Below are positions 1 through 7,798 of a stretch of 40,389 bases of DNA, in pieces. This DNA is from a virus. Numbering within the stretch: position 1 is the first letter of the stretch; every line of letters begins with the position of its first letter. The translations under genes and the position numbers were made by a program. The notes beneath the pieces were generated by a model. That model saw nothing but the letters and a program-made list of their open reading frames with translations, was not told the origin of the DNA and searched no databases. Location: positions 1-40,389 of the IMG/VR virus record IMGVR_UViG_3300031885_000048. One strand, given 5' to 3'.

Positions 1-95
1 ATAAAGCATTCAAGGGTGCACCTGTTTGGCTTATGACAGAATATGGTTCAAATCAAATTTTAGCGGGTCATACTCCTTTTAAAAACAAGAAATAA
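1..95 (+). CDS. 3' end of the junction-spanning hypothetical gene (duplicate copy)
   Basis: The reading frame beginning at base 3 encodes the last 30 residues of the 107-aa protein that is complete at 40034-40357, ending at TAA 93-95. It is the same gene seen twice because of the 127-base overlap. It should be counted once, using the full copy at the right end. Confidence 0.9.
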   Translation, partial: KAFKGAPVWLMTEYGSNQILAGHTPFKNKK

Positions 96-127
96 AAAGA
101 GGGATAAAAAATATGAGTAGTTTTATG
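1..127. repeat. Terminal direct repeat, left copy
   Basis: Bases 1-127 are identical to 40263-40389, so the ends overlap and the molecule closes into a 40,262-bp circle. The exact length of 127 matches a common assembler k-mer. I therefore read it as an assembly overlap of a circular or circularly permuted genome rather than a biological terminal repeat. Confidence 0.95.
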
Positions 128-283
128 TTATGCGGCAAGAAAGGTGGTTGTTGCCCAAAGGTAGATATAGATGTGAAAACAAAAACAGTAACCATAACTG
201 ATGATTACGGCGGAGAGATAGTGATAACATTGGACGAGTTTAAACAACTACAAGAACATGATATGCCGAATATGCAGGATTAG
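113..283 (+). CDS. Small Cys-containing protein of the head module (56 aa)
   Basis: ATG at 113 follows a GAGGG motif about 10 bases upstream; TAG is at 281-283. The N-terminus has a Cys cluster (C7, C13, C14) followed by a short beta-rich stretch and an acidic tail. Small proteins of this shape (Cys-Cys-Pro then a D-x-x-G-G turn) occur among structural genes of tailed viruses, but I do not know a function. It sits between the 107-aa junction gene and the coiled-coil protein at 331 and is probably co-transcribed with the head genes. A short metal-binding or structural accessory role is possible. Confidence 0.7.
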   Translation: MSSFMLCGKKGGCCPKVDIDVKTKTVTITDDYGGEIVITLDEFKQLQEHDMPNMQD

Positions 284-330
284 ATGCGGGAGAGAGGGGA
301 TAGATTATTACAGTTGCAGATGGGGATATT

Positions 331-882
331 GTGAAAGACACGACCCCGAAAAAAGAAACAGAAGCAATTGAGTACCCAGTCTTTAACATAGTAGGTTTCG
401 ATGAAAAGAATGCTAACGAGATGAAAACACTCGCCGAACTCAACAATGCCTACATCGCACTTATGCAACAATATGAACAAGCAAAAAGAAACATCAATGT
501 TATTAAGGAAAATAAAAAGAATGTGGAAGTTGGCGAAATAAAAGTCGAAGACCTCTACGTACCCTTTGGCGCAGGACTCATACGCAAGATGCGACATGAT
601 GAAAAAGATACATTCCTCAAAATACATAATGATGCACTACGTACCGAGGAGATAAAAATAAACGCTATCATAGGACAGTTACAACATAAAGCAGATAGTC
701 TAGGAGAGCAACGAATGCGTGTCTTCCGCATACTATATAGTATACTTGAGGGGCAACACAACTTTAAAAAAGAAGACCTCATAAAAATATTATCAGGATT
801 GGAGAATGTTGGTTTCAAGAATACAGATAAGGTTTTCGATAAGATACAAAGTGTGATGGAACAGGTGAAAAATAGTGCTTGA
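331..882 (+). CDS. Hypothetical helical protein of the head module (183 aa)
   Basis: The GTG start at 331 is the only standard start after the in-frame stop at 301, with GGGG six bases upstream. The protein is mostly charged helix: residues about 30-60 and 95-120 look like coiled coil, with a compact C-terminal helical part. No enzyme motif is visible. Its stop overlaps the next start by 8 bases (875-882), implying translational coupling. Lying between the gp10-like tail protein and the capsid maturation genes, it is probably a morphogenesis protein. Family unknown. Confidence 0.8.
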   Translation: MKDTTPKKETEAIEYPVFNIVGFDEKNANEMKTLAELNNAYIALMQQYEQAKRNINVIKENKKNVEVGEIKVEDLYVPFGAGLIRKMRHDEKDTFLKIHNDALRTEEIKINAIIGQLQHKADSLGEQRMRVFRILYSILEGQHNFKKEDLIKILSGLENVGFKNTDKVFDKIQSVMEQVKNSA

Positions 883-1483
883 TATTCCCGCAGCGGATAA
901 ACTCAAACTCAAATATAAGATAGGGATGCATTTCATATTACGGGAGATTGAGAAACAAGCAAAGACCCTGGGACTTGTAACCTCTGACGAAAAAACCGCT
1001 ATCGAAATAATGCATGACGACCTACTAAACTGTACTAATTATCCAATACGTATAATGTATAAAAAAATGATGGAAGCAGCGGGTTACATGGGTGAATCCT
1101 ACCAAGCAACAATAATAACGGATATGGGCGCACCAGTGCTCTGGATGGCTTATAGAGATACTGCTTACCGTGATTGTTTCTTCTGGTGGCAAAATGAAGT
1201 TATCACAGATCCTTGCATGGTAGTTAATCTTAAACCTTATGTTAAACCACCCAGTATGTGGTATTGCCCCAACTGGAAACAATCCAAGGATGCAACCCAT
1301 CGTAAAAAAGATAGTGGTGAGATTAAAAGTTTTGATATGAGTCCAGAGGAGAAAATGTTTGTCCCTAAGTATCAACAGGATGAGTTGGATAAAATCCTTA
1401 AGAAACATGAGAAAGATTATGAATGGAAAAAGTTGATTGATGAAGTCAATGATAGAATTAAGGATGGTAAACGTAAAATTTAA
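875..1483 (+). CDS. Hypothetical morphogenesis protein (202 aa)
   Basis: GTG start coupled to the preceding gene by an 8-base overlap. The sequence mixes an N-terminal helical region, a central aromatic-rich part (W-W pair and several Tyr/Trp around residues 80-130) and a strongly charged helical C-terminus rich in Lys/Glu. It has no recognisable catalytic motif. Always-adjacent pairs like 331/875 often form a complex, but that is inference. The gene ends just before an A/T-rich gap carrying a probable promoter for the protease-scaffold-capsid operon. Confidence 0.8.
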   Translation: MLDIPAADKLKLKYKIGMHFILREIEKQAKTLGLVTSDEKTAIEIMHDDLLNCTNYPIRIMYKKMMEAAGYMGESYQATIITDMGAPVLWMAYRDTAYRDCFFWWQNEVITDPCMVVNLKPYVKPPSMWYCPNWKQSKDATHRKKDSGEIKSFDMSPEEKMFVPKYQQDELDKILKKHEKDYEWKKLIDEVNDRIKDGKRKI

Positions 1484-1532
1484 TATTTAAATATTTTTTA
1501 AAACAATTTATTAATAATTTTTGAGGGAGGAA
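1482..1532 (+). promoter_or_regulatory. Probable late promoter and leader of the capsid operon
   Basis: A 14-bp palindrome, AATATTTAAATATT (1482-1495), overlaps a TATA-like stretch. The leader AATAATTTTTGAGGGAGGAA (1513-1532) carries a strong Shine-Dalgarno motif. Nearly the same leader, one T shorter, precedes the major tail protein gene at 10695-10713, suggesting a shared high-expression late element. Confidence 0.55.
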
Positions 1533-1544
1533 GGGATTTTTTTT

Positions 1545-2642
1545 ATGCCAGCGATTAAAGAAGGGGAATCAGAAAAAGATTATGTGAGTCGTTGTATTCC
1601 TGTAAGGATTAGGGAGAAGGGTGAATCACCAGAGCAGGCGTCAGCGGCATGTCATGGTATGTATAAACAACATCAAGAAAAAGGTACTAACTATTTTGAA
1701 CCGCCACCCGCAGGAGATTTGGGTGAGACGGGTAAAAAGATACTTAGTAAGGTTTATAGTGAATGCCGTAACAAATGGGTCAAAGAACATCCAGATGATA
1801 GAGAGAATGCACATAATAAAGAAAGTTGTGCCCGTATAGCATGGACAGCAGTACATAACGCTGGATATGATGAAATTAATAAACGGGAATATATGCGTCT
1901 CGACTTATGCAATGATGGCGCTATAACACTAGATGATGATAATGCAAAAATAGAATTTGCAACACCAGAAACAGTAGGAGATGGAAAATATGAGAAATAT
2001 CACGCTATCGCAATCATAGGTGACCGTTTCTACAAGGGTAAATTCTTTCCAGCAACAGAACTTAATAAGGCGCATATAGATGGTACTATACATGATATTA
2101 ACCATATGGCGACAACCTTTGATGTGGATATATTCGGTAATCCACGACAGAATATAGAGTACGAGGTAGGTTTTCAGAAGGGACAGAGTTACAAAGACAA
2201 GAAACTGCATACGGAGATATATATCAAGAAGGATGCACCAAAATATCAGGCATGGAAGAACCATATAGACCTATGCAGAGACATTGGTAAAACGCCGAAT
2301 CTAAGCATCAGTTTTTACCATAATACTAAACAAATATTGGGTAAGGATCTGCCAGATGATACTAATTTTCAGGAATACGGTTACACACGGGAGAGTATGA
2401 TTCCATGTATCACGGATGTGGATATACAGGCACTATCTACGGTTTTTAAGGGTGCATGTACAGAGAAGGATGGTTGCGGTATCGGAATAAATTTTAATCA
2501 ACCGATACCGATAATTGAGGGGAAAAAAGAGGATTTAGATTTAGAAATATTGAATAAAAAAAGGATAGAGTTAGAAATTGAGAAAGAAAAAATTAGAGGA
2601 AGGAAAATTTTATGGAAGAAAATAAAACATTTGAGCAATTAA
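1545..2642 (+). CDS. Putative prohead protease with N-terminal ChaB-like domain (365 aa)
   Basis: ATG 1545 is preferred over TTG 1521 because the GGGAGGAAGGG ribosome site lies between them, 10 bases before the ATG. Residues 1-40 have the short Cys-containing helical repeat often found at the start of phage head proteins. Residues about 65-110 resemble the ChaB fold (Y-x-E-C-x-N-x-W-V-K ... H-N-K-E-S-C-A-R-I-A-W-T-A-V). The following 200 residues look like a caudoviral prohead protease: a His in a D-I-N-H segment and a later S-I-S-F-Y-H strand could supply the catalytic His and Ser. Position directly before scaffold and capsid genes supports capsid maturation protease. The protease call rests on context plus weak motifs. 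Confidence 0.65.
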   Translation: MPAIKEGESEKDYVSRCIPVRIREKGESPEQASAACHGMYKQHQEKGTNYFEPPPAGDLGETGKKILSKVYSECRNKWVKEHPDDRENAHNKESCARIAWTAVHNAGYDEINKREYMRLDLCNDGAITLDDDNAKIEFATPETVGDGKYEKYHAIAIIGDRFYKGKFFPATELNKAHIDGTIHDINHMATTFDVDIFGNPRQNIEYEVGFQKGQSYKDKKLHTEIYIKKDAPKYQAWKNHIDLCRDIGKTPNLSISFYHNTKQILGKDLPDDTNFQEYGYTRESMIPCITDVDIQALSTVFKGACTEKDGCGIGINFNQPIPIIEGKKEDLDLEILNKKRIELEIEKEKIRGRKILWKKIKHLSN

Positions 2643-2980
2643 CTCAGGAACTGGAAAATCTGAAGAAACAGAATCTCATTCTTGAACTTGAACAACAGCA
2701 AGAAATAGCGAAGAAACAAAGAGAGGAACTAACATCTAAGGAAAAAGCGAAACTCAAAGAGGAATTACGAGAAGAAATCAAGAAAGAATATAATCTAACA
2801 GCGACAAGTCGACTACAAACAACTGGTACAAATCAGCAAAGCATGAATCTTGCAGGTGATAAAAGTTTCGAGGAATTCAAAGCAGGATACATAGGTAGGG
2901 CACAAAAAGCTGGTAAAGACATCAAAGGAAGAACATATGCAGAGATACTTGAAGAAATGAGTTACAGGAGAGTGGCATAA
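2612..2980 (+). CDS. Putative capsid scaffold protein (122 aa)
   Basis: ATG 2612 with GAGGAAGG upstream; the first 31 bases overlap the end of the protease gene in another frame. Residues 1-70 are an uninterrupted, highly charged coiled coil (Glu/Lys/Gln), followed by a Gln/Thr/Ser linker and a short basic C-terminal segment. This shape, and the place between maturation protease and major capsid protein, is that of the scaffolding proteins of HK97-fold viruses, which fill the procapsid and are degraded during maturation. No sequence motif defines these proteins, so the call depends on context. Confidence 0.7.
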   Translation: MEENKTFEQLTQELENLKKQNLILELEQQQEIAKKQREELTSKEKAKLKEELREEIKKEYNLTATSRLQTTGTNQQSMNLAGDKSFEEFKAGYIGRAQKAGKDIKGRTYAEILEEMSYRRVA

Positions 2981-2981
2981 A

Positions 2982-3914
2982 ATGAAAACTTTGATGGAAC
3001 TCACAGACGACACAACAGTCAACGCCTGGGTACCAACACAGGCATGGGCAGACCTCATAATGGAAGCCAGTGCTTGTTATGGTCAACTCAGTGGTGTTAT
3101 AACCGCTGTGGATTACGATCTCGCTGCTGGTAATGGTAATGTTGTCAATGTACGTTATTTCCCTGCTCGTACTGCACAAGGACCATTCGATTGCGGTTGC
3201 GAATGTCTCAGTGAAGCAAGTACCGCTTTAGGGGTTCGTCCAATCACTATTCAACAATATGGTGACTATGATAAGATGTGCGAATATTCACTTTGGAAAG
3301 CAAAAGGTCCAGTGAAGGAAGGCACACTTAACGAGATGGCGAAGGGGCTCGCTGTTGCTCGTGATGCAGCTATTTGGACAGCACTCACAGCAAGAATAGG
3401 CAGTTATGTCACATATACAGCTATGGCTTGTAGTGCGCCTAGTGCCACAGACGCAGAAAGTACATATTGTTGTACAGGAAGATACAGAAAGAGTTTATAC
3501 AATAGTATTGTCAGTCTTACACAAGAAATGAAAGGCGGTTGTTTAAACCCTGATACTGTGATTATGCATCCGACTGTCTCCAAATGGTTCTACATGATGG
3601 ATTACAATGAATTACCACAATACAGTTTACAATTTACTAACGGAAAACTTACATTACTCAACGGTTTAAAAGTCATTGAGACAGGTAATGCTACTAGTTG
3701 CAACGCTATTCGTGCTACTGGTAGTACAACAAGTGTGATGGCAGTCGTTATTGATAGTTCACGGGCTGTTGGTGAAGCATGGGGTAAACACCCAGAGTTC
3801 TATGAAGACTTTGTACCAGATTGTAACTACTGGAAGGAAGTCGTCTGGATGTACTGGGGATGCGCTGCTCTTGACCCGAATGCTGTAGCAACTATCAGGA
3901 ACCCGTATCCGTAG
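2982..3914 (+). CDS. Major capsid protein, HK97-like, Cys-rich (310 aa)
   Basis: Starts one base after the scaffold gene with GGAG nine bases upstream. The length, the N-terminal helix leading into mixed alpha/beta sequence, the late H-P-T-V-S-K-W segment and a terminal D-P-N-A-V-A-T-I-R-N-P strand fit an HK97-fold major capsid protein. The order protease-scaffold-this gene-terminator supports it. Codons are biased to a tidy set, as expected of a highly expressed gene. Unusually, it has about 12 cysteines in 310 residues, including D-C-G-C-E-C and Y-C-C-T, which could allow disulfide or metal cross-linking of the shell. Confidence 0.82.
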   Translation: MKTLMELTDDTTVNAWVPTQAWADLIMEASACYGQLSGVITAVDYDLAAGNGNVVNVRYFPARTAQGPFDCGCECLSEASTALGVRPITIQQYGDYDKMCEYSLWKAKGPVKEGTLNEMAKGLAVARDAAIWTALTARIGSYVTYTAMACSAPSATDAESTYCCTGRYRKSLYNSIVSLTQEMKGGCLNPDTVIMHPTVSKWFYMMDYNELPQYSLQFTNGKLTLLNGLKVIETGNATSCNAIRATGSTTSVMAVVIDSSRAVGEAWGKHPEFYEDFVPDCNYWKEVVWMYWGCAALDPNAVATIRNPYP

Positions 3915-3921
3915 AATGAGT

Positions 3922-3961
3922 AAAAAGAGAGGAGACTTTTTTTTGTTTTCTTCTCTTTTTT
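3922..3961 (+). terminator. Terminator after the capsid gene
   Basis: An A/G-rich arm (3922-3936) pairs with 3945-3960 through a T-rich loop and is followed by more T residues. It would stop or attenuate transcription directly after the major capsid gene. Confidence 0.6.
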
Positions 3962-3985
3962 ATTTTATTAATGGAGGAAAAAACT

Positions 3986-4108
3986 ATGAAGAAACTTTAC
4001 CGTAACATAATTACGGGTGATGAGTGTCTTCTTGATGACTCTGTTGATGAATTACTCATTATGGAACTTGATAATGATTTTGATTGGAGGGAGTGGATGA
4101 CGATATGA
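3986..4108 (+). CDS. Small acidic protein (40 aa)
   Basis: ATG 3986 lies ten bases after GGAGG. The peptide starts basic (M-K-K-L-Y-R-N) and becomes strongly acidic (runs of D/E around W-R-E-W), ending at TGA 4106-4108, which overlaps the next ATG (4105). The good ribosome site and the ATGA overlap support a real gene. Function unknown; the position just after the capsid gene would suit a small capsid accessory protein. Confidence 0.6.
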   Translation: MKKLYRNIITGDECLLDDSVDELLIMELDNDFDWREWMTI

Positions 4109-4569
4109 ATGAAGAAATGGGATTGACAGGTACGATTGAATACAAGGTATGGGATAAAAACGGTTATTTGAAGGATGAAGGAGTTTATCGTAACTTTATC
4201 TGCGATGGTCTTAAAACACTGGTTATTGACCTTATGAATGGTGCAAGTGTTGTTACTGTGAAAGCGATGGCTGTTGGTACTGGTGCTGTACAAATCAATA
4301 CTGATACTGCTCTTACTACTATGGTATCTTATAATAATGATAGTGGTAGTAGTGCTGTAGTTATATTTGCTGATTCGCAACCTAGTGCTAATGCTTTAAA
4401 GTTTATTGCTACTTTTGGTTGTGATGCAGCCGCAGGATGGGTATTGACAGAGGCAGGACTTTTCAGTGTGGACGGGTGTGCATCTGGTATGGCTGCTTAT
4501 GCAACAATCGCTAACACGTTGGCATTGGCTGATAGTATTCAACTCACTTGGACATTAACATTCACCTAG
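4105..4569 (+). CDS. Putative surface/decoration or fibre-type structural protein (154 aa)
   Basis: ATG 4105 is chosen over the in-frame TTG 4084 because GGAGGGAG lies between them and the ATG overlaps the preceding stop. After a short N-terminus the protein is beta-rich with the pattern V-G-T-G-A-x-x-I-x-x-D-T-A-L-x-T, then alternating strands ending in an I-x-L-T-W-T-L-T-F strand. This G-T-G ... D-T-A-L arrangement is common in phage tail-fibre and virion surface modules. Lying between the capsid gene and the giant adhesin, it may decorate the capsid or hold the larger protein. The structural call is firm, the exact role is not. Confidence 0.6.
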   Translation: MNEEMGLTGTIEYKVWDKNGYLKDEGVYRNFICDGLKTLVIDLMNGASVVTVKAMAVGTGAVQINTDTALTTMVSYNNDSGSSAVVIFADSQPSANALKFIATFGCDAAAGWVLTEAGLFSVDGCASGMAAYATIANTLALADSIQLTWTLTFT

Positions 4570-4576
4570 GTAATCT

Positions 4577-7500
4577 ATGGATTTTTTGGCAACGGCTACT
4601 TTTGTAGCCCTTATCTTTCTTTCGATAACGATTTTTTTAGTTTTATATAGGGATAAGTTGAAAAAGTTTTTGAAAAAACAATGGAAAAAAATATTTGCAG
4701 TTGGCACGGTTGGAATGTTGACAACCACTGGTGTATTGTTTTTCCTTCCACCAACTGGTGATAATCCATCTGATAATATTGATGTTGAGGCTTTTATATG
4801 GGTTCCAAGCACAGGTTATGGTAGTATGCCTCACTGGGAAGTTAATAAAACTTATGCCAAAGATTTTTTAAAATATAACATGAAATGGCGTTTACAGGCT
4901 AGTAATAATTTAGTTGATTGGTATGATGCAAATGAATTGCTGGATATAGGTCTAAATTGGGTGGATATAAATTCAAGTTACAAAGTAACACTTACTCTTA
5001 ATACTACTTTATCTCCCAAAGAATTATATTATCGTTTTGATTTAGCATGCAATAAATCTCTTAAGCAATATGCAGAAATAGATAGTTATGAATGGACTTT
5101 GACGGTGCCTGCTAATGCTACTGAGAATTATACTCTTTTTTTTAATTGGAGCGACATAAAGGATTTAGTTTCATCTGGGAAAGTTACTTTAAATAAGGGG
5201 GTTAAAGATAACTTTTTCTGGTTCAGGATACAGACTGTAAATATGATACAGCCGAATAAGATTTTTGTTATAGATCCATCTTATGGAATAATATTGGATT
5301 CAACTATTGATTCTTGGGAATGGGACCCAGAGGAGGGTTCAGCGGTTGCTTCAATGAACCAGATTCTTAAACTTAACAATTCAGAGTATTATATCACCCC
5401 TATATCCTCTGGTGCGGGAACTGATTATGATGGTACTCTTACAACTTTTCAAATAAGTGATAATAACGGGAGTTTTACCACTAAAACAATAAAAAGTCAA
5501 TGGGAATACGATACAAGTGATGGTCTTTACGCAGGTGTTATACCGCTTGAAAATGTTAATGATACATATATTGTTTATTATAGGGATGCAGCAGCTGGTG
5601 TTATATTTACAACTAGAGCATTCGCAAATGATGGTACATTGCAGAAAACACAGATAGCAACAAGGAGTTATACTTATCCGCATACGTCTCAGATGCTTCA
5701 TGTAACTGGTGATGTTTATGCATTGATTTACCAAGAAGGCGGTGGTGGTTTTGATTATTTCCTTGAAACCTATAATATTTGGAGTAATGGTACTATAAGT
5801 TCAAGGATTGATTATGTTGAATGGGACCAGACAAGTGCTGCAGCTGCACGTGATTGGAGACCGCAAGCTATAATGCGTGATATTGATACAATAGCTATAG
5901 CTTGGTGTGAAAGCGTGGGTAGTGACGGATGGATAACAACATTTAATATCAGCAGCGCAGGAGATATAACCAATACTGAGGCTGATTCTTGGGAGTTTGA
6001 TAATGTTTATGGTAAATATCCTTTTATACATAATATTTCTGGTGATGTCTACGCAATAGCATATCAGGATAGTAGTGGTGACGGTATAATTAACACTACA
6101 ATTATTTATGATACTGGTATGATGAGTAAGACTTGGATTGATTCTTTAGAGTTTGATATTGCTGATTGTGTTTTTCCAGTAGTTTTCATTATTGATGATG
6201 CTTCTGATTTTAATCCTGGTGTTTATGGTATTAGTTATCAAGGTTCTGGGGCTGATGGATTCATTTGTACTTTAAATATCACCGATGCAGGGGTGATGAA
6301 TTCTGCTATTATTGATTCTTTAGAGTTTGATGCTGCAAATAGTGGATATTTTGCACCTGTAATACATTTAGCAGATTGTTATTATTGCGTAATTTATACA
6401 GGAACTAATAGTAACGGTTGGGCTAAAACAGTTTATATAACCACAGGCGGAGCAGATTATTATATTGAATATTTAACAACTGGTTCTGGTAATTGGACTG
6501 TACCCGAGGGTGTTTATAAAATAACTGTATTAGTTGTAGGTGGAGGGGGTGGCTCTGGATATAATGATGCAGATCAATATATAGATGCAGGTGGTGGAGG
6601 AGGAGGGGGTTTAATATTTATAGAAAATATTACAACAATCGGAGAAGTTGCAATAAATCCTGGTAATAACATTAGTTATAATGTAGGTACTGGTGGAGAT
6701 GGTGCTGATTCAACAAGTGTTTATGGAGGTAACGGAAACGATACAACATTCGGTAATCTTACAGCTAAAGGGGGTGGAGGAGGTGGTAGTGGTTCAATAG
6801 GTGGTCAAAAGAAAGATGGTCAGGATGGAGGGAGTGGTGGTGGAGGAGGTTCAACAAGTGTTGTAGGCGGAGTAGGTGGTAATGCTACACAACCTTTGCA
6901 GGATGGATGGTCAGGGATTTACGGATATGGCTGCAATGGTGGAGATGCAACCGCTGGTAATGGTGCAAGTGGTGGTGGTGCTAATAATTCTGGTAGCAGT
7001 ACAGATTTATTTCCAAAGGGTGGTGATGGTGATAATTATTCATCTGTTTTTTGCAGGGTTTATGCTGATGGTAATTTTTCAGGAGGAGGTTCGGTAGTTT
7101 CTATAACTTCGTATACAATGGATTATTCAGGATATGGTGGTGATGCTTATGGACAAACTAGTATTGGGAGTTTTAATGGTGAAAATGGTATAATCTGCAT
7201 ACGTTATTCTATAATATCACCAATACCACCATCTGGTCCACAATCGAATCTAACAATACGCAATGATGGTATAGATTATTTCGTCTGGCTTGGTAGTAAC
7301 ACATCAGCATATAATGTATCAGCTCAGATAGACAACTTCGATGAAACAACCGAATACATCGGGATACAAGGTAACGATACATGGAGTAAAACAAATGGTA
7401 GCTGGATGCATTACCATTATGCAGATCAGAGTGGAACAAACTTTAGCGTAACAACTTTTGATGTAATAGAAGTCTATCTAACCGATGTTGGTACACAAGT

Positions 7501-7798
7501 AATCAGTATGTACGAGAATGAGAGTTGGAACTATACAAACAGTAAAAGTTATACATGGGTGAACAACACAAAAAACAAAGGATACAATTATACAGGTTAT
7601 AACCGCATGAGTGACACAACACTTAGTGCGATTAATACAAGTGTCACATTACAAAGTGGGGAATTCATTGGTCTCTGGAATAAAACAAGTTATAGTTGGG
7701 TAATATATAATGCTGGTATCGGGATAACTGATGATAATGTGGCGCAATGGGATGTGATTATCTCAAAAGTTGAAGACACGGAGACATGGAATACATGA
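4577..7798 (+). CDS. Giant membrane-anchored adhesin: two TM helices, beta-propeller, Gly-rich domain (1073 aa)
   Basis: Residues 1-23 and 38-58 are hydrophobic helices separated by a very basic loop, so the N-terminus can span a membrane twice. Residues about 238-626 hold seven repeats of 52-58 residues, each opening with a D-S-W/L-E-W/F-D-type motif and containing V-Y-A-I-x-Y-x: this is the number expected for a seven-bladed beta-propeller. Residues about 628-878 form a Gly-rich domain of the W-T-V-P-x-G-V-x-x-I-T-V-L-V-V-G-G-G-G type. The C-terminal 190 residues resemble euryarchaeal extracellular domains (G-Y-N-Y-T-G ... G-L-W-N-K-T). N-x-S/T sequons are abundant. A host-surface-binding virion spike is likely; a protein displayed on the infected cell is the alternative. 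Confidence 0.75.
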   Translation: MDFLATATFVALIFLSITIFLVLYRDKLKKFLKKQWKKIFAVGTVGMLTTTGVLFFLPPTGDNPSDNIDVEAFIWVPSTGYGSMPHWEVNKTYAKDFLKYNMKWRLQASNNLVDWYDANELLDIGLNWVDINSSYKVTLTLNTTLSPKELYYRFDLACNKSLKQYAEIDSYEWTLTVPANATENYTLFFNWSDIKDLVSSGKVTLNKGVKDNFFWFRIQTVNMIQPNKIFVIDPSYGIILDSTIDSWEWDPEEGSAVASMNQILKLNNSEYYITPISSGAGTDYDGTLTTFQISDNNGSFTTKTIKSQWEYDTSDGLYAGVIPLENVNDTYIVYYRDAAAGVIFTTRAFANDGTLQKTQIATRSYTYPHTSQMLHVTGDVYALIYQEGGGGFDYFLETYNIWSNGTISSRIDYVEWDQTSAAAARDWRPQAIMRDIDTIAIAWCESVGSDGWITTFNISSAGDITNTEADSWEFDNVYGKYPFIHNISGDVYAIAYQDSSGDGIINTTIIYDTGMMSKTWIDSLEFDIADCVFPVVFIIDDASDFNPGVYGISYQGSGADGFICTLNITDAGVMNSAIIDSLEFDAANSGYFAPVIHLADCYYCVIYTGTNSNGWAKTVYITTGGADYYIEYLTTGSGNWTVPEGVYKITVLVVGGGGGSGYNDADQYIDAGGGGGGGLIFIENITTIGEVAINPGNNISYNVGTGGDGADSTSVYGGNGNDTTFGNLTAKGGGGGGSGSIGGQKKDGQDGGSGGGGGSTSVVGGVGGNATQPLQDGWSGIYGYGCNGGDATAGNGASGGGANNSGSSTDLFPKGGDGDNYSSVFCRVYADGNFSGGGSVVSITSYTMDYSGYGGDAYGQTSIGSFNGENGIICIRYSIISPIPPSGPQSNLTIRNDGIDYFVWLGSNTSAYNVSAQIDNFDETTEYIGIQGNDTWSKTNGSWMHYHYADQSGTNFSVTTFDVIEVYLTDVGTQVISMYENESWNYTNSKSYTWVNNTKNKGYNYTGYNRMSDTTLSAINTSVTLQSGEFIGLWNKTSYSWVIYNAGIGITDDNVAQWDVIISKVEDTETWNT

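Noticed and set aside
1-127. True long terminal repeat of a linear genome
   Set aside because: Exact length 127 equals a typical assembler k-mer, so circular assembly overlap is more likely.
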